From Erpobdella octoculata (Eukaryota; Annelida; Clitellata; Hirudinida; Erpobdellidae), in the NCBI GenBank assembly GCA_963978895.1, contig OZ022243.1, forward strand, positions 5,884,182-5,948,181: a DNA stretch of 64,000 nt. The letters run 5' to 3'. Of this stretch, positions 1 to 27,219 are shown piece after piece; the stretch's first letter is position 1; the number at the start of each line of letters is the position of its first letter. The notes beneath the pieces were generated by a model. That model was not told the origin of the DNA. It ran no database searches and saw only the letters and a program-made list of their open reading frames with translations. Position numbers and translations under genes: made by a program.

Positions 1-319
1 GTGCTAATATAATAGAGAAAAGGGGTTTCAATCCGACTTTTTAAGTAGTTTTTAATTTTTTAACATATAACTATGATTAGAAAAATCTATGGAGGTTCAT
101 AAATGAATTTTATTATTACAGATTCAATGACAGATATACCATTGTGCAGGAGCATTGTTGCTATCAGTTGGTTGTGATAACAAATTTCTCCAAATTTATT
201 TTCTTGGGAATCTTGAAGCTGAAGTAAATCAAAGCTGTACCATCAATTGAGCAGTTAAGAGATATATCATCGTGTAACTGCAACAACTCTTGCATGATCA
301 CAATCAGTTGATCCAATTG
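1..319. other. AT-rich flank, no gene seen
   Basis: This stretch precedes the recognisable Helitron protein remnants. It may be further decayed Helitron sequence, but I could read no conserved motif in it in any frame. Confidence 0.4.
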
Positions 320-1797
320 TTTAAAACGGCCCTAGAAATTATGCTATCTAACGATCATAAAATAGTAATCCGAGCTGACAAAAAACCAGCAGGAAAACAT
401 TTCTATCCTTAATCAAAGTAGATAATTCTTGTATAGATCAAGAAACAAACAAAAAAGTCAGCTCGATGAATTTTTATGCATGTCGTTTCAGGATTTGTCT
501 GAACGAAGACAACTACATTTTGAAATGTCGTCGATTGCTTCATCAGTTTGCAGTGGTTATGTATGCCAACATTCAAACGGAACGTTTGACATATATATAG
601 GTCTAAATCAGAAAAAATTACGGTCTGAAGAATACATTCATTTATTCATTTACGCGATGCTATGAATACAGATGGAAATGGAAATAATTTATTTTGGCAG
701 ACTTACCATTTTACCGGCAACATATGTAGGAAGCCGAGACACATGCACGAATATGCACAAGATGCTATGACTTATGTGTGCTGATACAGTCGGCCAGATT
801 TATTTATTACAAATGGAAAGAAATCTCAAATCTGTTATTACCTGGCCAATCCTGTTAACACTTCAACTGGCCTCATTTCCTTTCCACCAAATTTTTGTCA
901 ATTCACAATGTCAAAAGAAGACTTAATTTTTAAATTGTTCCCGAACATTGGTGAGAAATTAAAAAAAACATGATTGGTTGAGCAAACAAGCCAAAATTAG
1001 GATGTAGATGATTTAAATATAACAATTCGGAGTGATTTAATGGACAAATTCACTCATTCAAGCCGATTGATATCATTACTGACCCAAATGAGGTCGTTAA
1101 CTATCCAACTGAATTTTTAAATTTACTGGATTTGCCAAGATTACTGCCACACAATTTACAGCTCAAGGTTGGATCGGTGATTATCATGCTAAAAATTATA
1201 TATTAACCAAAATTGTGCAACGGAACACGACTCGCTGTTAAGAAAATTATAAAAATTTGATTGAGGCTACTATAATTATAGGAAAGTTCAAAGGCGAGAT
1301 GTGCTTATTCCAAGAATACCAACTGATTTTCTTTTAGAATTTAAACGTGTCCAGTTTCCGGTGCGTCTGGCATTCGCAATGACGATTAATTAATCCCAAG
1401 GTCAATCGTAAGAAGTGTGTAGAATAAACATTGAATTCCCGCGTTTTTCCCATGGGCAGTTGTATGTAGCTTGCTCGAGAGTCTGCAAACCGTCGGCGCT
1501 ATTTGTTCTGTTTACGGATGGACAAATTAAAAACATTGTTCACTATAAGGCATTACATTAGAGTGCCTACGTGTGATTGAATATTTTTGTTTTAACTAAT
1601 TTTATTTCATTACACAGAGGTTTAGTGAACGGAAACTTTTTATTCATTTAATTTATTAGGTTGACCATCCATTACGCTCAACAATAACATTCAATTTGAA
1701 AGAGAAAGCAGGAGAAAATACAAGAGCGATAAAAAGCGAGAGAAACAACGATAAAAAAATCTATAAAAACTACGGTAAACGCCGGCAATCCCGCTAG
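320..1797 (+). mobile_element. Decayed autonomous Helitron (Rep/helicase remnant and 3' end)
   Basis: Translated pieces match Helitron Rep-helicase proteins in the correct order, with frameshifts and stops between them. Near 365-400 is a piece reading IRADKKPAGKH. At 440-470 is the run ETNKKVSSMNFY, and at 600-640 LNQKKLRSEEYIHL. At 690-770 is the Helitron-like N-terminal motif GRLTILPATYVGS. From about 840 the frame reads NPVNTSTGLISFPPNFCQF, then LKVGSVIIMLKN (about 1165-1195), then PVRLAFAMTIN followed by SQGQ (1365-1405), which is the C-terminal Pif1-type helicase region. The helicase core between about 810 and 840 is missing, so there is a large internal deletion. The element ends with a GC-rich hairpin remnant and CTAG at 1794-1797 followed by T, the Helitron 3' rule. 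It is not functional. Confidence 0.85.
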
Positions 1798-1819
1798 TTT
1801 GTAATAAAATATGAGAATA

Positions 1820-3414
1820 CTAGCAGTGCCCGTAGCGGCTTCGCTCGCATGAAATTAGAGAGTTTGAACCGTGCATCCATAGTAGAGATCATTTTTTTAG
1901 GTCTCGGCTCGGCCCGTCGACAAATTAGCCCAGCCCGTTTTAAAAACCCAAACTCCTGGCCCGGCACAGCCTGTCCGAATTAGGCCCGGCACATTTTTAC
2001 AGGCCTAGAAGTTCTATATACTTGATGAAAAACTTCGGCCCGTCCCACCTTGACCTCAGGTTTGGCCCGGCCAAACTGAAGACCCTAAAATCACTAAAAT
2101 ATCTATATACTTGGTGAAAAACCTCGGCCCGTCCCACTTTGATTTAAGGTTTGGCCTGGCCCGTGTGAAGACTCTAAAATAACGGCTTGGCCCGGCCGAT
2201 GATAAACTGGACTTAGCTACTTTTAACCGGCACAAAACTTCAAAATACTAATTTTTACATTTGTAGCACTTACAGTTTGTGAGTAGCAGTTATATGGAAA
2301 TCAAATAACCCTTATTTCCACCACACATTTGAGGTCCTGGAAACCAAATTTTCAAAAAATGCTAAAACACGTATTTCATTATTTTTGGAGTCGAAACTAA
2401 ATACTAATTTTTACTTCTGTAGCATTAACAGTTTTTGAGTAGCAGCTACTTTAAAAACCAAATAACCCAAAAAATGATGAAACACGTATATCTTTTTTTT
2501 TGAGTAGATACTAAGTATTAATTTTTACATCTGTGGCAATTACAGTTGTTGAGTAGCAGTTACTTTAAAAACCAAATAACCCTATTTTCCACCCCACATT
2601 TGAAGTCCTGGAAACCAAATTTTCAAAAAATTGTGAAACCTGTATATCATTATTTTTAGAGTAGAAACTAAATACTAATTTTTACTTTTGTAGCATTAAC
2701 AGTTTTTGAGTAGAAGCTACTTTAAAAACCAAATAAATAACCCAATTTTCCAACCCACATTTGAGGTCCGGGAAACCAAATTTGTAAAAAATGGTGAAAC
2801 ACGTATATCTTTATTTTTAAAAAAGAAACTAAATAATAATTTTTACATCTGTGGTATTTACTGTTTTTGAGTAGCAGTTACTATAAAAGACAATTAGCCC
2901 TATTTTCCACCCCACATTTGAAGTCCTGGAAACCAAATTTTCAAAAAATGCTAAAACACGTATTTTATTATTTTTGGAGTAGAAACTAAATACTAATTTT
3001 TACTCCTGTAGCATTAACAGTTTTTGAGTAGAAACTACTTTAAAAACCAAATAACCCAATTTTCCAACCCACATTTGAGGTCCGGGAAACCGAATTTTCA
3101 AAAAATGGTGAAACACGTATCTTTTTATTTTTAAAAAGAATCTATATACCAAATTTCAAAATCTTCTCATTTTTGGTTTTCGAGACATACATTGTTTTAG
3201 AAAAAAGTTTGTTTTCCAGTTTTTTCCCCTCAGGAGCAAAATTTTCAAAAATCCTTTCTTAGCGGATGTTTACGCTATAAAAGTAATATAAGTTCCAAAT
3301 TTCACGTTCCTAGGATGAGGCGTTTGAGCTCGGCGTTGATTATCAGTCAGTCAGTCAGTCAGTCAGTCAGTCAGTCAGTCAGTCAGTCAGGACATGTTCT
3401 TTTATATATATAGA
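1820..3414 (-). mobile_element. Non-autonomous Helitron, copy 1 (about 1.6 kb)
   Basis: On the minus strand the element begins at 3414 with TCTATATATATAAAAG, followed by a (CTGA)n tract (3349-3390 on the plus strand). It ends at 1820 with a hairpin-rich end (GAGCGAAGCCGC...) and CTAG followed by T. Host bases A and T flank it, as expected for Helitron insertion. It has no coding capacity. The interior holds tandem blocks of about 170-300 bp (2230-3130) and a GC-rich array of GGCCCGGCC motifs (1900-2210). It is nearly identical to 5718-7302 in the opposite orientation. Confidence 0.85.
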
Positions 3415-3455
3415 TCAACAAGAAGTTTGTCAGTTTCACATCAATGTTATAGAAA

Positions 3456-11209
<7,754 letters not shown>

Positions 11210-11411
11210 AATTGTTAGTTCACGTATTATTTTCAGCTTTAACACGGTTCAAACAAATTCGCATTCTAGTTTTATACAAAATGAAAAATGTTCGGCAAAG
11301 GAATCTATGGCCATTTTGCTCATTTAGAGGAGGGCACTTATCAATGCTTTATATTACCTTTCTAAAATTTTTGCTTTTATAAACATGTATATATATATAC
11401 TATAAATAAAT

Positions 11412-11440
11412 AGCCCGTCAAAAATGACGGTTTTTTTTGT
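11412..11440 (+). other. Perfect hairpin followed by T-run
   Basis: CCGTCAAAAATGACGG folds into a 6-bp stem and is followed by eight T. No RNA gene was recognised upstream, so it may be the end of an unknown repeat. Confidence 0.3.
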
Positions 11441-11818
11441 TTTTATGGAACTGTCGGATATTAAATTAAAAAACATTTTCCTTCTCTACAATTATTATAT
11501 GAAGTTCAGCATCTCAATTGTTATAAATTATTAAGTATGGAAATTAGACAATGTAATTACTCTACTTGCTCAACAATGTCAAAAAATGTTCAATGCTTTA
11601 GATCAAAATTGGTTCTAGCAAATTAAAATTGCGACATATCGTACCATACCTTCGTAAGACAGCTTCATTATCTTGCGATGTTTTCTTTGGAAAAATAAAT
11701 CCAGCAAAATGTTTAATGTAATCGGATAACATCTTGCATAATAAGTTCAGGTAAAAACGTTTTAGTTTCTTAGGACTGACGAAGGATATCTTGATACAAC
11801 ATATATCAAGATATCCTT

Positions 11819-12116
11819 ACATAAATATAAAAATATAAAATGCTAATTTCTATTATATAAAATAGTATAACAAAAGGCGTTCACCTAATAGTATATTGCA
11901 AGTTTATCGTTTATAACTTTAGTCAAATTTTTTCCAAGACATGGTTCGTCAAACAATTGACGCAATCCATTAGATTCCTGGTAATTGAATCCTACACATG
12001 CTTGACCATTTGTAACAAGTGGAAAAACTCCAAGAGGACGAAGAAGCAAAACTGAGATTTGTTTGTAGGAAACAACTGTTCCATGATCAGTATTATTGAA
12101 TAAATATAAAGAAGGA
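11819..12116 (-). pseudogene. Partial duplicate of fibrinogen-related exon 1
   Basis: About 300 bp are a diverged copy of 10686-10983, covering the 3' half of the lectin's exon 1 and its downstream intron. The copy keeps the frame around CVGFNYQESNGL but changes the end of the exon so that TAG precedes the donor GTGAAC. It stops abruptly at the foldback element at 12130. It has no start or signal sequence, so it is most likely a dead tandem duplicate. Confidence 0.75.
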
Positions 12117-12129
12117 ATCGATCATAAAA

Positions 12130-12382
12130 ATTAATATATAAATGTACTAAAAACTTAAAAATAATATTTTAGTGTACTAAATAAAATTTTTCAAACCAAA
12201 CTTTTTTTTGCTTCGTTCGAAAGATGAAAGCGTTGGGCTCAACAACTATAATCAGTGACCTATATATTTTACTAACGCCCAACGTTTTTATCTTCCGAAC
12301 AAAGCAAAAAAATTTTGGTTCGAAACATTTAATTTAGTACACTTATATATTATTTTAAATTTTTAGTAAATTTATATATAAG
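12130..12382. mobile_element. Foldback MITE with ~100-bp inverted repeats
   Basis: The left arm (12130-12235) and right arm (12275-12382) are reverse complements over most of their length. Shared landmarks are ATATATAAAT.TACTAAAAA, TAGTGTACTAAAT, TTTGCTT.GTTCG.AAGAT and CGTTGGGC. There is no coding capacity. The superfamily was not determined. Confidence 0.75.
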
Positions 12383-13768
12383 CGTTGTTTTTAAAGAAAC
12401 ATTTTTTCAATTTTTATTACGTTTCACTTGTTTATGATTGTTTTGGAGTAATTGGTTGTGAAGCTTTAATGAGGTCATTTTGAATTCTTTTAGTATAGTA
12501 ATTGTTTCTTCTCTTTAGTTATTTAAGTTTTGTTGAACGTTCGTTTTCTTGTGCTTGTTGGGGAATAATGCTTGCAGTTTTCTGCTTTCTAATTTATTAT
12601 GTTGCAATTTGATGATGTTCTGCATTTATATACAGGTTTGTCTGATCGATCGATTGAAATATACGTGCGGAAAGTTTAAAGCCGCCACACACGCTTTTCG
12701 CTAAAAACAAAGATGCGAGCAAAGTATCGATACTAACGAGTTCTTATTACATGTAAATTAATATCCGAATAACCACGTGATAGATGAACATATTATTAAT
12801 AGGTTATCCGCAAATTAAAATTACTTTTTTTGAATGTAAACGACTGACCAGACCATAGATGATAGATCATATCTTTGTAGCACAACTTTTGTAATTCAGA
12901 AAGTTACGGCAGTCGGTAAAACTTCGGTAAGAGGGGGGAATGAAGTTAGCACCGCGTAAAGAACCCGCTCTTATCAAGAGAGAAAAATGAATTCGATAGG
13001 AATAAACCAAGCATCAGTCGATGAAGATACAAGTAATCTTGAGTGTGCCGGCGTGTAACCGTCTGCATCTACAATATGATCGAGTTCAGATGGTTTCCAT
13101 GATATTCGTATTAAGCGCGAAAATCTACGCAACGTGAATTTTTACTTTTTTCAAATTTTTATTTTGAGAAACTTGGCGTCTGTGTTTTTGAGTTTATATA
13201 AAATATTTTTATGCAGTCTTAAAAAAAAAAGCTTTTAGCGACAGAAGATAGAAAAAGTGACTGTTTGTGTTCTTTCTTTGCTGTCATTTTAACATTTCTT
13301 GTTTTCCTTCTTCTGCCAATGTGAAATGCATGGCCTTAATTTTACCGTCAATTTCAATTTAGGAAGATTTCCGATTTTAACCCTGAAAATAAATTCGAAA
13401 CAATAATTCTTTAATTTAGTTTCAGCAAATTATAAAAACAAATATAAATATATAGAGACTCTAGAAATGGATTTTTTAATCATTGATAATATCGTTTATT
13501 ATTTGTTATTATTTAAATAACCATAATTTAAACTCCAAAATATTAAAATTGCAAAAATAAACTAAAAAACAAACTTTTAATGACATATTCAACTCTAAAT
13601 CTTAATTTTAAAGATTTCATGTAATCTCTGTCTAAGACGAAATCAAGTAATGAAATTCCGTTACTTTCCAGCTTGTATATTGAGATCAACATACCAATTT
13701 TATGTTTATATATCAATACATAAACTCAATAAACTTCTCTACGCGCACATGCACACATATACATATCC
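12383..13768. other. Intergenic AT-rich sequence
   Basis: I saw no gene, RNA or repeat that I can support between the foldback element and the CATA array. Confidence 0.5.
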
Positions 13769-14156
13769 ATGCATACATACATACATACATACATACATAC
13801 ATACATACATACATACATACATACATACATACATACATACATACATACATACATACATACATACATACATACATACATACATACATACATACATACATAC
13901 ATACATACATACATACATACATACATACATACATACATACATACATACATACATACATACATACATACATACATACATACATACATACATACATACATAC
14001 ATACATACATACATACATACATACATACATACATACATACATACATACATACATACATACATACATACATACATACATACATACATACATACATACATAC
14101 ATACATACATACATACATACATACACACATACATACATACATACATACATACATAC
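13769..14156 (+). repeat. (CATA)n microsatellite, ~390 bp
   Basis: Nearly pure tetranucleotide array with one CACACAT interruption near 14122. It is open in several frames on both strands because CATACATACATA encodes HTYI-type and MYVC-type repeats; these are not genes. It lies about 360 bp upstream of the Wnt6 start codon. Confidence 0.97.
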
Positions 14157-14512
14157 GCATATGTAGCATCTTCCAATTGCAACATTCCCATTAAGAACCT
14201 CCCATTGTGGGATGGACAACAAAATTAACTTAAATAGGGATTCTGTTAAATAAATGAAGCGCTAAGCTGGAAAAGTACTAACTGTTGAACTTCTATAAAA
14301 GTTTTATCTAAGAAACCTACAAGGATATATAGCTTAAATTAACAAATTTAGCAAACTAGTAAATGATGTAAATGAAACGTTGTTTTAATCTTAAGATGAG
14401 AGCAGACATGTTTGCTGTAAATTTATAAAATGAATTCCTTGCATAATTTTTTTTCAAAAAAACTGCATGTCTTTAATTCTGTGCTGAAAATCATAGAAAG
14501 ATTCCAACAAAC

Positions 14513-22856
<8,344 letters not shown>

Positions 22857-23517
22857 CTCAAATCGGTATTTTTGCGGTGGATTGCTTCCGGGTAATGAAA
22901 ACATCTACACAGATTTTTATAACTGTAGACAAACAAAATTGAGAGGTAGCTATATATAGTGTGAGATAAAGAGCACAAACAAGTGCTTTCTGGCAGATAT
23001 TGAGGGTTAGTATACAACCGATAGGTATTTACGTGACACCAAAACTTGAGGTTTATTTTAAAACGACAAACAGGGAGTTCATCCCACTCAGTGCGTTACC
23101 GTTTTATATCCCCAATTAAATTAATTGTAAAAAGGAGTTGTGTTTATTTGTGCTTGTAATCTTCTAAGTAACGAAATTATTATGACGTAATAAGAAACAC
23201 TAACTTCATTAAAAAAATTTTTGCGGAAATTAAAAGCGGTTGACATCAAGTTTTCTTCTCTCTTGTTAGTAGCACTTGGAGCACAAGTCACAACCTTATA
23301 ATGGAAACTAAACATCATCAAATGTGTGCTTTGTAGATTGTCTGACCGATGAACAGATATTTTTAGAACCCCTAACATACAAAAGAAAAGAAAATCCTGG
23401 TATCGACAAAAATGTTTATTAATTTGATTAAAATGAATCTTAAATGTTAACAAATAACTTGTAACAGTTTTGGTCAGGTTTCTCTGAAACAATACTATCT
23501 CTATGAAATCAATCTTT

Positions 23518-23640
23518 TCTGGCGCGAGTACCGAATGTAGAACATTTCCCCCCTGCCTTGTCCTACCTCGTGGTCGGGGAATAGTCCTACTCTGGGGGGA
23601 GGGGAATACCCGTTCCCCCGAGTACCATATATGCGCCAGA
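23518..23640. mobile_element. Small foldback element
   Basis: Ends are inverted: TCTGGCGCGAGTAC on the left, GTACCATATATGCGCCAGA on the right. The interior is G- and C-run rich (CCCCCC, GGGGGGAGGGG). About 123 bp. Confidence 0.55.
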
Positions 23641-24174
23641 TTAATGGTCTCTGTCCATAAATAGCATTACCTATGTTAATGGAGAAAAAGGGCAGTAAAA
23701 AATTCAATTAGGGAATAGCGTTAAGAAACTTCATGTTTAAACTTGTTCCCGTTGTATTTCACTACAAAAATTAAACTTACTGTCATCGAGACTTTTTACG
23801 TGAGGAGATCGGGAATCACGTGGTATATAATTCAAGACAGTTCTTGACAACCTTTGGCATCTGAAAAAGTAGTTTTTCATTTACTGAAGCTTTCAAGCAC
23901 CCTTGAAAATTTAAAAAATATTGGATGTTCTGTGACACCGACTAAAACATAAGCAGTCCACAATTGAATAATATATCATCGACCATCTTTTATGTTGCGA
24001 TACATATGTGGCACCAATTGTCGTGTTTTACTGAACGAAGCAAGGACACGAAAGAAACCACGAACGAAAAGTGAACAATAACCATCAAAAATATAACAGC
24101 AGAGTTGAAGACTCATCACGTCACGAATATGTTGACATGGTAACTGTGTCAGAGCGTATATCCAATTTACAATT

Positions 24175-24236
24175 AAACATACATACATACACATACACAT
24201 TCATGCATGCATACATACATACATATACATAAATTA

Positions 24237-24298
<62 letters not shown>
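24175..24298. repeat. CATA, CATG and TA microsatellites
   Basis: Short CATA/CATG arrays (24175-24235) run into a (TA)n array (24238-24298). Confidence 0.9.
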
Positions 24299-24304
<6 letters not shown>

Positions 24305-25689
24305 TTATTTTACGAAAAACTGAATAATTATAAGTAGACAGGGTAAAGTATTCCAAATAAAGCACACTTAAGTGGTCAGAGAAGGTGGCAGAATTGCCTC
24401 CCCCAAAAACACTCTCCTTCATTTCATTCTCTTCATCCAGGATCAGTCACGTGTACAAAAATCAGATGACCAAAAATAAGACACTCGACAAAAAGGAAAC
24501 ATAAAAAACGAAAATGCAGAGCTTGGAATGTTTTATATATATGTTAGTAGTATTATTATTGTCCAGATATCGTTGTTATATTTCTATGTATGAATCAAAG
24601 GATATGAAGAATCACTTTAAGAGATGGATGGATGGATACACACACACACAGAAAAAGAGAGAGAGAGAGTTAATGGCCATAGAAGGATCATGAGAGACTA
24701 GATGTTTACTTGAATAAATACCAGGACTACGGAATCAAATGAAAACCATGGCAGACTGAATCGTAGGAAGCAAATATACACAAATGGAATAAGCAAAAAA
24801 AAGGATAAATACTGTCCATTTACATGACCACTCCAGAACACATCATCAAATACGTTGCATGGAAAATTCCAACACAAGCAACCACGTATACTACTAAGCG
24901 AACTACCACGATGCAACATTTGTTTTCTCGTTTATAAAAATAACGACCGGAAAGTATTTGAAACGACATTCACAGTGTCACAAGACGGTATTTTGGCATT
25001 AAAACATAACTACGGCGACAAGTTGACGATGGCATGCTTATTTTTGAAAATCGCAATATAAATACATATTATATATCTATAATAATTTCTTACTTAAAAT
25101 ATGTCTGCTTTTTATGTACAATTAAAAAAATAATAACCCAAACACCATAGTAATCGAATAATTCTGTAACTAAAAAACAAAACAGGGCTTATGAAAATGT
25201 GTTTTTTATTGAATATGCATGTGTGTGTCTGAGTGTGCTCAGCAAAAAATCATGCCGCAAAGAGTCTTGACGATGGAAAGGTAAACGGTTCCAGTTATCG
25301 AAACATGGAATAAAACATCAACGTACACAGGTAAGCATGTTCATCCAATTCTCGATTATATGAGCACGAAACTTAGAAGAGTTACGAATAGAGTAGAAGA
25401 AAAAAATAATTGGAGAACTTTTAAAAGAACATCAACTTACTCCACCGAAGAGCAGTTGATATTTATAAACTATTCATATTTTTGTAACCATCATTGTGGT
25501 CTTGTCGGAGTCATCACTGTTTTTACGATTTATAATACGTCGGAACAATTCAATGGAAATTAAGTCAATTTCATTCTTCGCAAATCTATCATCACTTCAT
25601 CGAAATGATCATCTTCAAGTTCTGTTGTCATCTGTAATGTTACGTTGACAATCTTGTCATCATTGTCATGAGCGTCACTATCTTCTTCG

Positions 25690-27144
25690 TTACCATATCT
25701 TCAGATGATCCAACATCAAAGGAATGACCACATCGTCCATGTTGGGCATCACAAACACTCTCTGGTGGAAAAAAATTTGGATTAAATGTAAGCCAAGATA
25801 TTATTACCTTCAAGACATCACTTGAGCTATTAAAGAAGTTCCTTTTCAAACAGATAATAAAAAATAAATGACTACAGAAATACTTAGTATTTCATAATCA
25901 ATGCAAAAATCTCGCCTCACTCTACTAAGCGATGCTGGCTACTAATCTATACCTGACATTATTATAAGATGCAATACACTCACTCTTATAATATAATAGA
26001 ATCACACTCAATGCAAATCAGTGACTCTAAAGTCTACACGAAAAACTTCAGAGTACACTTACCTGGAATTCAATGGCGAGTTTCTTTTCTATCCATTCTG
26101 TGACGGGGCTCAAACTGACCTCTCTGATCCCAACTCTCGGACGTGCCACCAACTCAAACTGCGGGTTGCCTCTGAAACCGTACCTACGGAAACGAACCGA
26201 TTTTTGGCATTTTATTTTGAATTCTTTCGTGCGACAGAAATTAAATTCTATGTACATATTAGAGTATTGGACGGGCCGATTTTTCGCGACTCGGCCCACA
26301 TGCAACTTGGCATGGCCCGTTTCATAAGCCAAATTTTCAGGCATGGTTCGACCCTTTTTTAGAGGCCTAAATTCCCAATACTTGGCACAAAAATCTCGAC
26401 CCACTGCCTACCCGGCCTCTGCAGTACCCACTACATAAACTTTCAATCGTGCGTCATTTATAGATTATAGCAACATCAGGATCACATTCAATCAGCTCCA
26501 AGTCTATGATTAAACTAAGAAAGAACATAAATGATTAATTAATTCGATTTATCATCACCCGAACAATCTTGACCTCCCATTAAACCTGGATAATAAATAG
26601 AAGTTAAATCGTAATTTTAAAACAACGAACCAGAGTCTATCAGTGGGAGGTGGTGGTACATTAATGGCCAGAGTTCCAACCAGAGATTTCACTTCGACAT
26701 TCAACTCCAGTCTCGTGTTCGAAACCTCTTCGATGGCTCGTCTTATGTACTTGTAATCAGTTGCCTGCTGGAAGTAGCGAGACTGCGATATCTTGTCTAC
26801 CAGGCGGAGCAGGCGCTTCCCGATTGGCTGGGCTGATTTTCTGGAAAATTATTTAAACATTAATAGAAAATTTTGAATGGAAATATGACCAGAAGTGTTC
26901 TCTTGTATATCATTCAAAGAATTTAATCTACAATAGCGGATAATACGAAAACACATCTAAAGATGGCTTGCAAATATACACCAACAACACATCTAAACAT
27001 TGCTTGCAAATATACACTGATGATACGTACATTCAGCTGAAATAGCTCGTCCATAACACTAGCGGATCCAGGAAGTTTGAGTGGGGGGGACAAATTTTTA
27101 TGTATATATATATATATATATGTATGTGTGTATGTATATAAATA

Positions 27145-27219
<75 letters not shown>

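Larger units (their letters stand above)
22857..25689. other. Intergenic region between Wnt6 and TEX2
   Basis: The 3' ends of the two genes face each other here. I see no conserved ORF. It holds a foldback at 23518-23640 and microsatellites at 24175-24298 and 24625-24672. Confidence 0.6.

Noticed and set aside
13650..14228. Six overlapping ORFs of HTYI, MYVC and similar repeats
   Set aside because: They are translations of the CATA microsatellite in all frames; no conserved flanking protein sequence.
26184..26404. N-terminal extension of the ORF covering TEX2 exon 9
   Set aside because: It is the GGCC-type MITE in the intron; the acceptor at 26184 joins TEX2 exon 8 in phase at the DRLW/YGFR site.
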